DNA of 10,784 nucleotides from JBHIBC01 sp046758905. GTDB taxonomy: Bacteria > Acidobacteriota > Polarisedimenticolia > Gp22-AA2. This document shows positions 1 through 6,720 of this stretch, one piece after another (position 1 is the stretch's first letter; each line of letters begins with the position of its first letter). The stretch spans positions 1 to 10,784 of the forward strand of contig JBHIBC010000087.1 in NCBI GenBank assembly GCA_046758905.1. Reading direction: 5' to 3'. Made by a program: the position numbers and the translations under genes. The notes beneath the pieces were generated by a model. The model searched no databases. It worked only from the letters and a program-made list of their open reading frames with translations, and had not been told where the DNA came from.

Positions 1-103
1 CCTCCCGCTCGGGCGGGGGCGCCCCCGCGGCCGCCGTCCGGACCGCAAGGGCCAAGGCCAGGGTGACCAGCCCCGCGAGCCGCGGCGTCCGGCGTCCGAT
101 CAT
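1..103 (-). CDS. Exported protein, N-terminal fragment (signal peptide only)
   Basis: Only the first 34 codons lie inside the window; the gene runs off the left edge. The visible residues begin MIGRRTPRLAGLVTLALALA and continue into an Ala/Pro-rich stretch. That is a basic n-region, a Leu/Ala/Val hydrophobic core and a small-residue zone around AAAGA, as expected of a Sec signal peptide. The ATG (103-101) overlaps the TGA of the upstream kinase gene (102-100) in an ATGA junction, so translation is probably coupled to the kinase. A weak GGAG lies about a dozen bases upstream of the ATG, inside the kinase gene. In related sigma/kinase operons I recall, the third gene is often a secreted TPR or CHAT-domain protein, but nothing visible here identifies the mature protein. 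Confidence 0.75.
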   Translation of the reverse strand, partial: MIGRRTPRLAGLVTLALALAVRTAAAGAPPPERE

Positions 104-1800
104 GGCCCGGGGTTCTCCAGCTGGATCCGGCGGATCCAGATGCCCCGAGAGCCGTCCGACAGCTGCGGGAGGCTCGCGGCGAGGCCGCTCAGGCCCTCGC
201 CGGGACGCTCCTCCGGCGCCGGAGCGGCGTCGGCGAGACCGCCGATCCCGCGCAGGGTCCTGCGCACCGTGCGCCGGCTGACCTCGCCGTAGCTCACCGC
301 CTGTCCGGGCACCGGGCGGGGCAGCGCCCGGATCTCGCGCTCGAGATCCTCGAGGGGCCGTCGCGAGGCGATCATCAGGATCGTCTCCCGGCCGCCTCCG
401 CTGGTGACCTCCCAGTTCTGGGCGATCTCGTCCAGTCGCCCCGGCAGACGGTGCCTGATCCCCGGCCGGAGGGGGTTGCCGGGCTCAAGCCCGGCCGGGA
501 ACAGGACCAGGACCCGCATCCGCTCGTCCTCGTTCAGGACGTAAAAGTGCATGCTCTCGGACCCCTCCACTTCCATGAACAGCCGGTCTCCCGGCCGGAT
601 CCGCGCGCCCGGGGAGAGCCGCTCCTCGATGCCCTCGCGCTCCCGATAAAGGGAAGCCTCCACGGAGAGAGGGGCCGGGGTGAGCCGGGGGAGAAGGGCG
701 GCCAGAGCCGCGACGACGAGGGTGATGCCGGCCGCGGCGAGGACCCAGAGTCGGCCCCGGCGCGCAAGCCGTCGCGGCGGCGTGGCGCCCTCCCGGCCGG
801 GCGCGATGGGTGCCCGGGCGACAGCACCGGGCGCGATCGTCGCCAGCAGGGCCGCCTCGAGCTCCCCGGCGCCGGCGTAGCGGCGCGCGGGGTCGCGCTC
901 CAGGGCCCGTCCCACGGCCTGCACGAAGGCCGCGGGAAGGTCGGGCCGCAGGTCGCGAAGCGCGGGCGGTCGGCCGAGCCGGTGCTTGTCGATCAGACCG
1001 TCCAGGGTGGAGGCTTCGACCGGAAAGCGCCCGGTGACGAGGCGGAACAGGACCACGCCGAGCCCGTAGACGTCGGTTCCCGGTCGCGGCGCCTCGCCGC
1101 GCAGCAGCTCCGGGGCCATGAACAGCGGCGTGCCCGTGTCCTGAAGCTCGTCGCGCCCCCCTCCCGGGATGCCTTCCCTCACCGACCCGAAATCGAGCAG
1201 GACGATCCGGCCGCCCTGCTCACGCAGGACGTTGGAGGTCTTCACGTCGCAGTGGACCAGCCCCGCCGCGTGCACGGCCGCCAGGGCGCGACACAGGTCG
1301 ACGCCGATGAGGGCGGCCTCCGCGGCGCCCAGCGGCCCCTGCTCCGCGAGGGTCTCCTCCAGCGTCTTTCCGCGCAGGAGATCGGTCCACAGGCCGACCC
1401 GCCCCTCGTGCCGATCCGCCCCGTGGACCGTGAGCACGTTCGGGTGCCGCACGCGCGCCAGCCGGCGGGCCTCCTCGAGGGACCGCGCCTCGGCCGATTC
1501 CTTTCGATCGGCTCGCGGCCGCAGCAGCTTGAGGGCGACCTCCCTCCGGAGCGCTGGGTCGTAGGCGCGATAGATCTCGCCGAACCCACCGCGGCCGATC
1601 GGCTCGAGGATCCGGAGGGGGCCCCAGGCTTCGGGGGTCGCCGTCTGGTGCGCCGCCGCGATCCGCTCGATGAGGCGGAACTGCCGCAGGCGGCCGCCCA
1701 GGTTCCGGTGCGTGGAGGTCTCCGCCTCCCAGTGGACGGGTCTGCCGTCGTTCACCGCTTCGGCTACCCGGAGCAGCGCCCGGTCATCCTCTCTGTCCAT
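100..1800 (-). CDS. Membrane-anchored Ser/Thr protein kinase with DUF4384-like C-terminal domain
   Basis: A 566-residue Hanks-type (PknB-like) kinase predicted to phosphorylate Ser/Thr on partner proteins. Residues 1-55 form an acidic helical extension. The kinase domain spans about 60-320: Gly loop IGRGGFG (68-74), ATP-binding Lys91 in VALK, catalytic loop HCDVKTSN (183-190, Asp185, Lys187, Asn190), DFG 203-205, APE 229-231 and the helix F Asp243. A single transmembrane helix covers about 351-371. The C-terminal part, about 375-480, resembles DUF4384 (FYVLNEDERMRVLVLFP at 419-435) and should lie outside the cytoplasm, where it could act as a sensor. The catalytic loop is HCD rather than HRD, so this is a non-RD kinase. 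GGAGG sits six bases before the ATG. The gene overlaps the upstream sigma gene by 17 bases and the downstream exported-protein gene by 4, which argues for one operon. Confidence 0.93.
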   Translation of the reverse strand: MDREDDRALLRVAEAVNDGRPVHWEAETSTHRNLGGRLRQFRLIERIAAAHQTATPEAWGPLRILEPIGRGGFGEIYRAYDPALRREVALKLLRPRADRKESAEARSLEEARRLARVRHPNVLTVHGADRHEGRVGLWTDLLRGKTLEETLAEQGPLGAAEAALIGVDLCRALAAVHAAGLVHCDVKTSNVLREQGGRIVLLDFGSVREGIPGGGRDELQDTGTPLFMAPELLRGEAPRPGTDVYGLGVVLFRLVTGRFPVEASTLDGLIDKHRLGRPPALRDLRPDLPAAFVQAVGRALERDPARRYAGAGELEAALLATIAPGAVARAPIAPGREGATPPRRLARRGRLWVLAAAGITLVVAALAALLPRLTPAPLSVEASLYREREGIEERLSPGARIRPGDRLFMEVEGSESMHFYVLNEDERMRVLVLFPAGLEPGNPLRPGIRHRLPGRLDEIAQNWEVTSGGGRETILMIASRRPLEDLEREIRALPRPVPGQAVSYGEVSRRTVRRTLRGIGGLADAAPAPEERPGEGLSGLAASLPQLSDGSRGIWIRRIQLENPGP

Positions 1801-2443
1801 CCATCGCCTCCGCCAGGCGGACGAGGGCTCTGGCGACCATCATCCGCGCGGCGTTCTCGCTCGGGCATCCGAGCGCCTCGGCCACCTCCCGGTGCGTGAA
1901 CGCCAGCTCGATCCGCATGACGATCGCCTCCCGCTGCTCCTCGGGCAGCGTGGCCAGGGCGGCCTCGTACGCGGCCACGGCCTCGTTCCCGATCGCCTCC
2001 TCGAGAGGGGAGGGCATCGAGGCGACCACGTTGTCGGTGAGGTTCGCCCTCTCCGGCCTTCGGCTGGCGCTCCGGATCTCGTTGCGGATCTGATTCATCA
2101 GGGCGCGCGTCAGGTAGGCGAGAAAGGCCCCATCCCGGCGCGGCTCGAACGACTTCACCCTGTCCAACGCCCGCAGCAGGGTGATCTGCACCAGATCGTC
2201 GGTGTCCAGGAGGTCGCGGGCGCGGGCGGGCAGGCGGCCCCGTGCCCATCTCCGCAGCGCGGGCAGGCAGCGGCGGACGAGCCGGTCCCGTGCCTCGGCG
2301 TCGCCCGAGCGCACCCGCGCCAGGAGCGTGGCCGTCGTCTCAAGATCGCCGCCCCGGTGAGGCTGGAGAGGGCCCTCTGTGCCTGGTTGCGCCAATGCCC
2401 CCTCGCCGACACGGCCCCCGGGGGTCGAGGGCCGTGCCCGCAA
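1784..2443 (-). CDS. Sigma-70 family (ECF-like) RNA polymerase sigma factor
   Basis: A 219-residue sigma factor as drawn. Region 2 lies at about 36-130, with the core-binding and promoter-melting signature DTDDLVQITLLRALDRVKSF (80-99) followed by a basic segment rich in Arg and Asn. Region 4 lies at about 155-215 and carries a helix-turn-helix (THREVAEALGCPSENAARMM, 183-202) for -35 recognition. It should redirect RNA polymerase to a small regulon. Its 3' end overlaps the kinase start by 17 bases, so the kinase is its likely partner or regulator. No obvious anti-sigma gene is visible. The start is uncertain: there is no in-frame ATG ahead of region 2. The options are TTG at 2443 (used here) and TTG at 2395, which removes 16 residues and has a GAGGGGG run just upstream. 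Conserved sigma sequence begins only near residue 35, which favours the shorter form. Confidence 0.9.
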   Translation of the reverse strand: MRARPSTPGGRVGEGALAQPGTEGPLQPHRGGDLETTATLLARVRSGDAEARDRLVRRCLPALRRWARGRLPARARDLLDTDDLVQITLLRALDRVKSFEPRRDGAFLAYLTRALMNQIRNEIRSASRRPERANLTDNVVASMPSPLEEAIGNEAVAAYEAALATLPEEQREAIVMRIELAFTHREVAEALGCPSENAARMMVARALVRLAEAMDGQRG

Positions 2444-2665
2444 TGTTCGAGATTCATCTTTGCTTGCCGCTACTTTCCCCCAAGAGGCCGCCCCGAGTCA
2501 AGTCCCGGCCGTCGTCGGGGGGCGTGCGATCGGCCGCTGCCTCGGTGTTGGGTGGGGCAGAGGGGGTTCGGAGTGATCGGCCGGGGGCGGGCTCCGTGAA
2601 CCTACCCGGTCGGCCCGTGCCCGATCCAGGTGCTGTTCACTCGATAAAGAAGCTGAGGTGTGGCG
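2444..2665. promoter_or_regulatory. Divergent intergenic region between sigma operon and secreted-protein genes
   Basis: This 222-base gap must carry the promoters for both the leftward sigma/kinase operon and the rightward secreted-protein genes. The best promoter candidate faces left: TTGACT at 2502-2497 (five of six matches to the -35 consensus), then GAAAGT at 2477-2472 after a long 19-base spacer. That would start transcription near 2465, just ahead of the sigma coding region. For the rightward genes I see only an isolated GATAAA (2643-2648), too close to the ribosome binding site to be a convincing -10 box. No clear operator repeat is visible. Confidence 0.35.
2655..2660 (+). promoter_or_regulatory. 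Ribosome binding site deciding the 2666 start
   Basis: GAGGTG ends five bases before the ATG at 2666. An in-frame GTG at 2660 overlaps this motif and would have no ribosome binding site at a proper distance, so the ATG is preferred. The difference is two residues. Confidence 0.7.
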
Positions 2666-3421
2666 ATGACAACGCTCGAGAAGTGTCGACGGGGGACTGT
2701 GAGCGCTCTCTGCGTTCTGGCGATGACCATCGCCCTCTCCGGCCAGGCGGCCGCCAAGGGAAGGGGCCGGGCGCCCGAGCCGGGCGTCTTCCCGATCGAC
2801 AGCAGCCCGCTCGGGAACAGCTACGGGGACTGGAGCGCCGCGTGGTGGCAGTGGGCCTTCGCGCTGCCGGTCGAGGGGCACCCGCTGGTCGACGAGACGG
2901 GCGCCCAGTGCGGCGCCGGCCAGGCGGGAAACGTCTGGTTCCTCGGTGGGGTGTTCAACGAGTCCGGGACGGCGGTACGCACGGAGTGCACCATACCGGC
3001 CGGGAAGGCCCTGTTCTTCCCGATCCTCAACGTCGAGTGCTCCAACGCCGAGGGGGACGGTGACTCCTACACGTCGCTCGGGGCGTGCACCGAGTTCTTC
3101 ATGGGGGGCGCGACCGGGCTGAAGCTGTCGATCGACGGCGTGCAGGTCGAGGATCTCCTGGATCGCTTCCGGGTCAAGTCGGGCACCTTCGGCTTCACGC
3201 TTCCCGCGGACAACCTCCTCGGGGCGCCGGCCGGGACCTGCTTTTCGGATGGGGACGGCAGCTGTGAGCCGTATCTGTCGGTCAGCGAGGGCGTCTATGT
3301 CATGCTCGCCCCGCTGTCTCCCGGGGCGCACACCATCCGGCTGCGCGGCTCGTTCGTCTTCCCGGATCTCGGCTTCGAGTTTTCGCTGGACGTCACCTAC
3401 GAGCTGACGGTTGCGGCGTAG
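2666..3421 (+). CDS. Exported Trp- and Cys-rich protein of unknown function
   Basis: A 251-residue protein. Residues 1-30 form a Sec signal peptide: Lys/Arg near the start, a core running through VSALCVLAMTIALSG, and probable cleavage after QAAA. The mature part opens with a Trp-dense motif (YGDWSAAWWQWAFALP, 53-68), followed by a D-E-T-G-A-Q-C turn, VWFLGG (90-95) and an IPAGKALFFPILN segment (110-122). Six cysteines remain after cleavage (82, 108, 125, 141, 192, 200), enough for three disulfides. The last 50 residues look like beta strands (PLSPGAHTIRLRG, then FEFSLDVTYELTV), suggesting an all-beta fold. I recall a scattered family of uncharacterised secreted bacterial and archaeal proteins with the WWQW and PAGKA(L/I)FFPI motifs, but no member with an assigned function. 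It is followed 120 bases later by another exported protein on the same strand. The role is unknown. Confidence 0.88.
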   Translation: MTTLEKCRRGTVSALCVLAMTIALSGQAAAKGRGRAPEPGVFPIDSSPLGNSYGDWSAAWWQWAFALPVEGHPLVDETGAQCGAGQAGNVWFLGGVFNESGTAVRTECTIPAGKALFFPILNVECSNAEGDGDSYTSLGACTEFFMGGATGLKLSIDGVQVEDLLDRFRVKSGTFGFTLPADNLLGAPAGTCFSDGDGSCEPYLSVSEGVYVMLAPLSPGAHTIRLRGSFVFPDLGFEFSLDVTYELTVAA

Positions 3422-3448
3422 CGGGTCCGAGGATCGCGCCAGTGAGGC

Positions 3449-3481
3449 CCCCGCGGCGGCCGCGGCGAGACCGCCGCGGGG
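3449..3481 (+). terminator. GC hairpin between the two secreted-protein genes
   Basis: CCCCGCGGCGG (3449-3459) pairs perfectly with CCGCCGCGGGG (3471-3481) across an 11-base loop. It lies 27 bases after the stop of the 2666 gene and about 50 bases before the ribosome binding site of the next gene. No T run follows, so it is not a classic intrinsic terminator. It could attenuate readthrough or protect the 3' end of the upstream transcript. The segment CCGCGGCGGCCGCGG also allows alternative pairings. Confidence 0.4.
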
Positions 3482-3530
3482 ACCGATCCATCTTCAAACG
3501 GTCCGGACGGCGGTCGGGGAACCCGGGCAT

Positions 3531-3535
3531 GGAGG
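3531..3535 (+). promoter_or_regulatory. Ribosome binding site for the 3542 GTG start
   Basis: GGAGG with a six-base spacer to GTG at 3542. It supports this GTG over the in-frame ATG at 3575, which has only a looser GGAAGG upstream. The GTG start also supplies the basic residues RAGRR expected in front of a signal-peptide core. Confidence 0.65.
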
Positions 3536-3541
3536 AATGGC

Positions 3542-6500
3542 GTGAGCGAGGGAACGAGAGCTGGAAGGCGGACCATGGCCGGTCTCGTCGGGCTGCTTCT
3601 GCTGTCCGGCACGGTCGCGACGGCCCAGGAGGACGACGCGGTCACCAACGAGAGCGCGATGCCCGAGTTGACGTTGTCGGCCGACGCCTGCGCCGTCACG
3701 CTGGACGACATCGCCGGCGGGGGCTTCATCCGGACCTGCGTCGGGGACAACGGGGCCCTGGGGTTCGGGACCTGTCCGTTCGTCGGGTTCGGCCGCCTCG
3801 GGCTGCGGTTCGATCCGGACGGCGCCGCCGGTCCGTTGGCGGAGAGCGAGGATTCCAACGAGGGCGCATTCGAGGAGCGGTGGTGCGTCGAGTACGACGG
3901 CCCCGCCGGTAACGTGAGCCGCTGCAACGCGGTGTTCGAGCTGGGCATGCCGGGGTTCATCCAGGCCGACACGAGCACGCCCGGACGGCTGCAGGCGACC
4001 GGCACGGTGACCACCCCGGACGGTCTCCTGAGGGCCGACCAAGTGGTCACGCTGACGAGCGGGAGCCACTGTCTGAGCTTCGACATCACGCTCACGAACG
4101 TGGGGGGGAGCACGCTGTCGAGCGTCGAGTACCTGCGAAACCATGACCCCGACCTCGGATTGCGCCTGGGAGTCGGCTTCGGCACCGACAATCAGACGAT
4201 CGGTCGCCCGTTGCCGCCCGGTCCGCCTCCGATGATAGTGGCTTCCACGGTGAGGGATTTTCTGCCCGTCGAGACCCGGACCGTCGGGCTCGGGACGAGC
4301 GATCCTCTCCCCGGGGGTGTCGCCGCGGATGTGTCGATCAACCTGTTCGGTCTGATCCAGAGAGATCCGGATGCGGTGCTGGAAGGGTTCGGGAGCGTCA
4401 CGCGGGGCCCTCTGTTCAGCGACGTGGGGACGTCGATCGCGTTCCGCATCCCCTCCCTGGAGCCCGGGCAGTCGGAGGGGCTCAGCTTCTGTTACTGCTT
4501 CGCGTCGAGGACGGAGGATATCGATCCGGCGAGCGCGGCGGAGGATATCGTCGGGGCGTTCACCGCCGACTGCGGGCCGGACTGCCCGCCGATCGCCGAT
4601 GCCGCCGGGGACGTCGGGCCGGGCATGGAGGGGATCGACATCGTGAGCACGGAGGTCTCCGACGACGGGGAGAACCTCCTGGTCGATCTGATGCTGGCCG
4701 GCCCGATCCCCAGGGACGGGGCGGTGTTCCGTTTCCACATCGACACCGACTGCGACACGGAGGAGATCGCGTGCGGAACCACCACCTCCGACCAGACCTT
4801 CCAGCTCGTGACCAAGCGGGGCAGGCTCCAGTTCACCGGCGCGGATGTCGCCTTCACGTTCGACGCCGACGGCGACGGCCTGGACGATGCGGTTCACTGG
4901 GAGCTGCCGCTGCCGGAGACGGAGCTCTCCGGGGACCCGAACCCCAGGGAGATCTGCGTCTTCGCCGCCACCAAGTTCGAGTCGAAACCGATGAGCGCGG
5001 CGGATCACGCTCCCGATCTGCGGGCGGACAACCCGACGACCAAACCGTGCTTCCAGGATGAGATCTGTGCGATGACCCGCGCGATCCGTCGATCCCATTT
5101 CGCCTCCGTGCCGGCCGGGGTCCTGATCGCCGTCGAGGAGGAGACGGCGCTCGCGGACAGCATCGGGAGCACGGGTTTCGGATCCTTCAGCGACCTGGCG
5201 CAATCGGACGACGGGCGGCTGTTCGGGTCGCGCGGCTTCGGAGGCAGCGGCGCCATCATTCGGATCAATCCGAGCACCGGTGAGAGCACGTTCGTCGGCT
5301 CGTCCGGGTTCGACGCGCTGCCCGCCCTCGACTTCGGACCGGCGGGCACGGCTTTCGCGGGGACGCTGTACGGCGTCGGCCGCAGGATCGACCCCGCGGC
5401 CGATTTCGGGATCAGCGACTTCCTGGTCACGATCGACACGGTCACGGGGGAGGCTACGCCTGTCGGCGCGAGGTCGATCGGCATCCCGTTCATCGACGGC
5501 CTCGTGTTCGCCGACGACGGCAAGCTCTACGGGGCCGGCTTCAGCAGAGGCGGCCAGGGCGTGCTGGTCAAGATCAATCCCAGCACGGGCGTCGGACGCA
5601 TCATAGGAAGCATGGGAATCGACTTCGCGGCCGGCCTGGAAGTCGCCGGAGACGGGACGCTCCTCGGCTCTCTCGGCGGGTTCGAGTCGACGCACGGCGG
5701 GGTCGACAACGATCCGGGGGCGCTGGTGAGCATCGATCCGAAGACGGGCAAGGCGACCCTGATCGGGCTCACCGGATTCGCACCCGTGAGCGGTCTGACC
5801 GTGCTCGTCCCGGTCGAGGAGCGGGCCGAGATCCTGGCCACCACGAACCAGGGGGAGCTGGTCGAGATCGATCTGGACTTCGGGACGGCCCGGTTGCGGG
5901 GCGATGCCGGCATCTTCAACGGCAAGGACCTGGGGTGGAGCGGCCTCTCGTTCGACGCCGCGGGACGTCTGTTCGTCACCAGCAAGAGAGCATCGGAGTC
6001 TGTGACGGACGGCTGCATCGGTTTCTACGCGTTCGGTCAGTGCTCGCACCTCTATCGCGTCGATCCGGGGACGGGTGCCGTCCTCGAGGAAGTCGGCTCC
6101 ATGGGCGTGTCGTTCGTGTCCGACATCGACGTCTCTTTGGACGGCAGCATCTTCTTCCCGGACGGCACCCTGTACGGGACCTACTACGTCGACGAGCGGG
6201 CGGCGGGTGACGGTGGCCTGATCGTGATCGACCCCGGAACGGCCCTGGTCGCGCGCTTCGGCATCTACGGCAACGCGTCCCTCGATGTGGATCTCGAGAA
6301 CGGGGGACTGTCCGTGCATCCGGTGACGGGGGAGATCTGGGGCGTGGAATCGAGTTTCTCCGCGTCACCCAGTCTCTACCGGGTCGACCCGGACACCGGC
6401 CTCGCGATCGATGGATCGGTGGTGCGGCTCGGGCTGAATGGGTTCCCCACCGCGTTCGGGCTGGATTCGCTGGAGATCCTCCCCGACGGCAGGTTCTTCG

Positions 6501-6652
6501 GCACGCGGGGCCGCGGGTCGAACGAGCTGTACGAGATCGATCCGGTCCCAGGGGCAGCCGGTCTGGCCGGGCTGCGGCGTGTTCCCCTGTCGTTCGATCC
6601 GGCCGTCACCGGAAGCCTGAACGGCCTGGAGGCCCTGCCGCCGGAGGAGTGA
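3542..6652 (+). CDS. Large exported multidomain protein with nine propeller-like repeats
   Basis: A 1036-residue exported protein. The signal peptide covers about 1-28 (basic RAGRR, core GLVGLLLLSG, cleavage near ATA-QE). Residues 45-325 are Cys-rich and beta-like, with an LTNVGGSTLSSVEYLRNHDPD segment typical of a beta-sandwich. Residues 350-505 look like a second beta domain containing DADGDGLDD (441-449), a calcium-loop-like motif. Residues 535-1036 hold nine repeats of the form (I/V)-D/N-P-x-T-G then a hydrophobic-Gly strand. Their Gly positions are near 580, 636, 683, 736, 781, 845, 899, 953 and 1004, a spacing of 45-64 residues that fits propeller blades. D-G-(R/K)-L-(F/Y)-G strands alternate with them. 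Most cysteines lie in the first half. No PEP-CTERM, LPXTG or transmembrane anchor is seen at the C-terminus (ends EALPPEE). Adhesion, binding or a surface scaffold is plausible; no catalytic motif is recognised. Confidence 0.9.
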   Translation: MSEGTRAGRRTMAGLVGLLLLSGTVATAQEDDAVTNESAMPELTLSADACAVTLDDIAGGGFIRTCVGDNGALGFGTCPFVGFGRLGLRFDPDGAAGPLAESEDSNEGAFEERWCVEYDGPAGNVSRCNAVFELGMPGFIQADTSTPGRLQATGTVTTPDGLLRADQVVTLTSGSHCLSFDITLTNVGGSTLSSVEYLRNHDPDLGLRLGVGFGTDNQTIGRPLPPGPPPMIVASTVRDFLPVETRTVGLGTSDPLPGGVAADVSINLFGLIQRDPDAVLEGFGSVTRGPLFSDVGTSIAFRIPSLEPGQSEGLSFCYCFASRTEDIDPASAAEDIVGAFTADCGPDCPPIADAAGDVGPGMEGIDIVSTEVSDDGENLLVDLMLAGPIPRDGAVFRFHIDTDCDTEEIACGTTTSDQTFQLVTKRGRLQFTGADVAFTFDADGDGLDDAVHWELPLPETELSGDPNPREICVFAATKFESKPMSAADHAPDLRADNPTTKPCFQDEICAMTRAIRRSHFASVPAGVLIAVEEETALADSIGSTGFGSFSDLAQSDDGRLFGSRGFGGSGAIIRINPSTGESTFVGSSGFDALPALDFGPAGTAFAGTLYGVGRRIDPAADFGISDFLVTIDTVTGEATPVGARSIGIPFIDGLVFADDGKLYGAGFSRGGQGVLVKINPSTGVGRIIGSMGIDFAAGLEVAGDGTLLGSLGGFESTHGGVDNDPGALVSIDPKTGKATLIGLTGFAPVSGLTVLVPVEERAEILATTNQGELVEIDLDFGTARLRGDAGIFNGKDLGWSGLSFDAAGRLFVTSKRASESVTDGCIGFYAFGQCSHLYRVDPGTGAVLEEVGSMGVSFVSDIDVSLDGSIFFPDGTLYGTYYVDERAAGDGGLIVIDPGTALVARFGIYGNASLDVDLENGGLSVHPVTGEIWGVESSFSASPSLYRVDPDTGLAIDGSVVRLGLNGFPTAFGLDSLEILPDGRFFGTRGRGSNELYEIDPVPGAAGLAGLRRVPLSFDPAVTGSLNGLEALPPEE
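5261..6595 (+). repeat. Protein-level repeats encoding beta-propeller blades
   Basis: Nine in-frame copies of a degenerate (I/V)(D/N)PxTG motif fall within the C-terminal half of the large exported protein (residues about 574-1018). The best-preserved units are at residues 574-590, 676-693, 729-746, 838-856 and 946-968. The copies are divergent at the DNA level, so this is an old protein repeat and not a recent tandem expansion. Blade number and closure cannot be decided by eye. Confidence 0.7.
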
Positions 6653-6720
6653 GAAGAGAGAGGATGCGACCGGGGCGGCGATCGCCAACAGCTTCCCCAG
6701 GGCGGGCGCGGCTGCGGACG
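6653..6720. other. Convergent intergenic gap
   Basis: A 68-base gap between two genes whose 3' ends face each other. It contains the palindrome GGCGATCGCC (6677-6686), but I see no convincing terminator stem with a T run on either strand. A GTG (6724-6722) overlaps the TGA of the small leftward gene and opens a leftward frame. That frame then runs antisense through the propeller gene and is not annotated as a gene. Confidence 0.4.

Noticed and set aside
451..1899. 482-codon rightward open frame antisense to the kinase
   Set aside because: The kinase motifs are unambiguous on the minus strand. The rightward frame has no domain and no credible ribosome binding site.
2643..2648. GATAAA as a -10 box for the first secreted protein
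   Set aside because: It lies only about 18 bases before the ATG, which would place the transcript start inside the ribosome binding site. No -35 box is found at a suitable distance.
2498..3331. 277-codon leftward frame antisense to the first secreted protein
   Set aside because: It is a compositional shadow. The plus strand has a signal peptide, ordered cysteines and a proper ribosome binding site.
3494..6319. 941-codon leftward open frame antisense to the propeller gene
   Set aside because: It is the mirror of a high-GC gene with few stop codons. Its translation is rich in Arg, Asp, Pro and Gly with no recognisable domain, while the opposite strand encodes a signal peptide and regular repeats.
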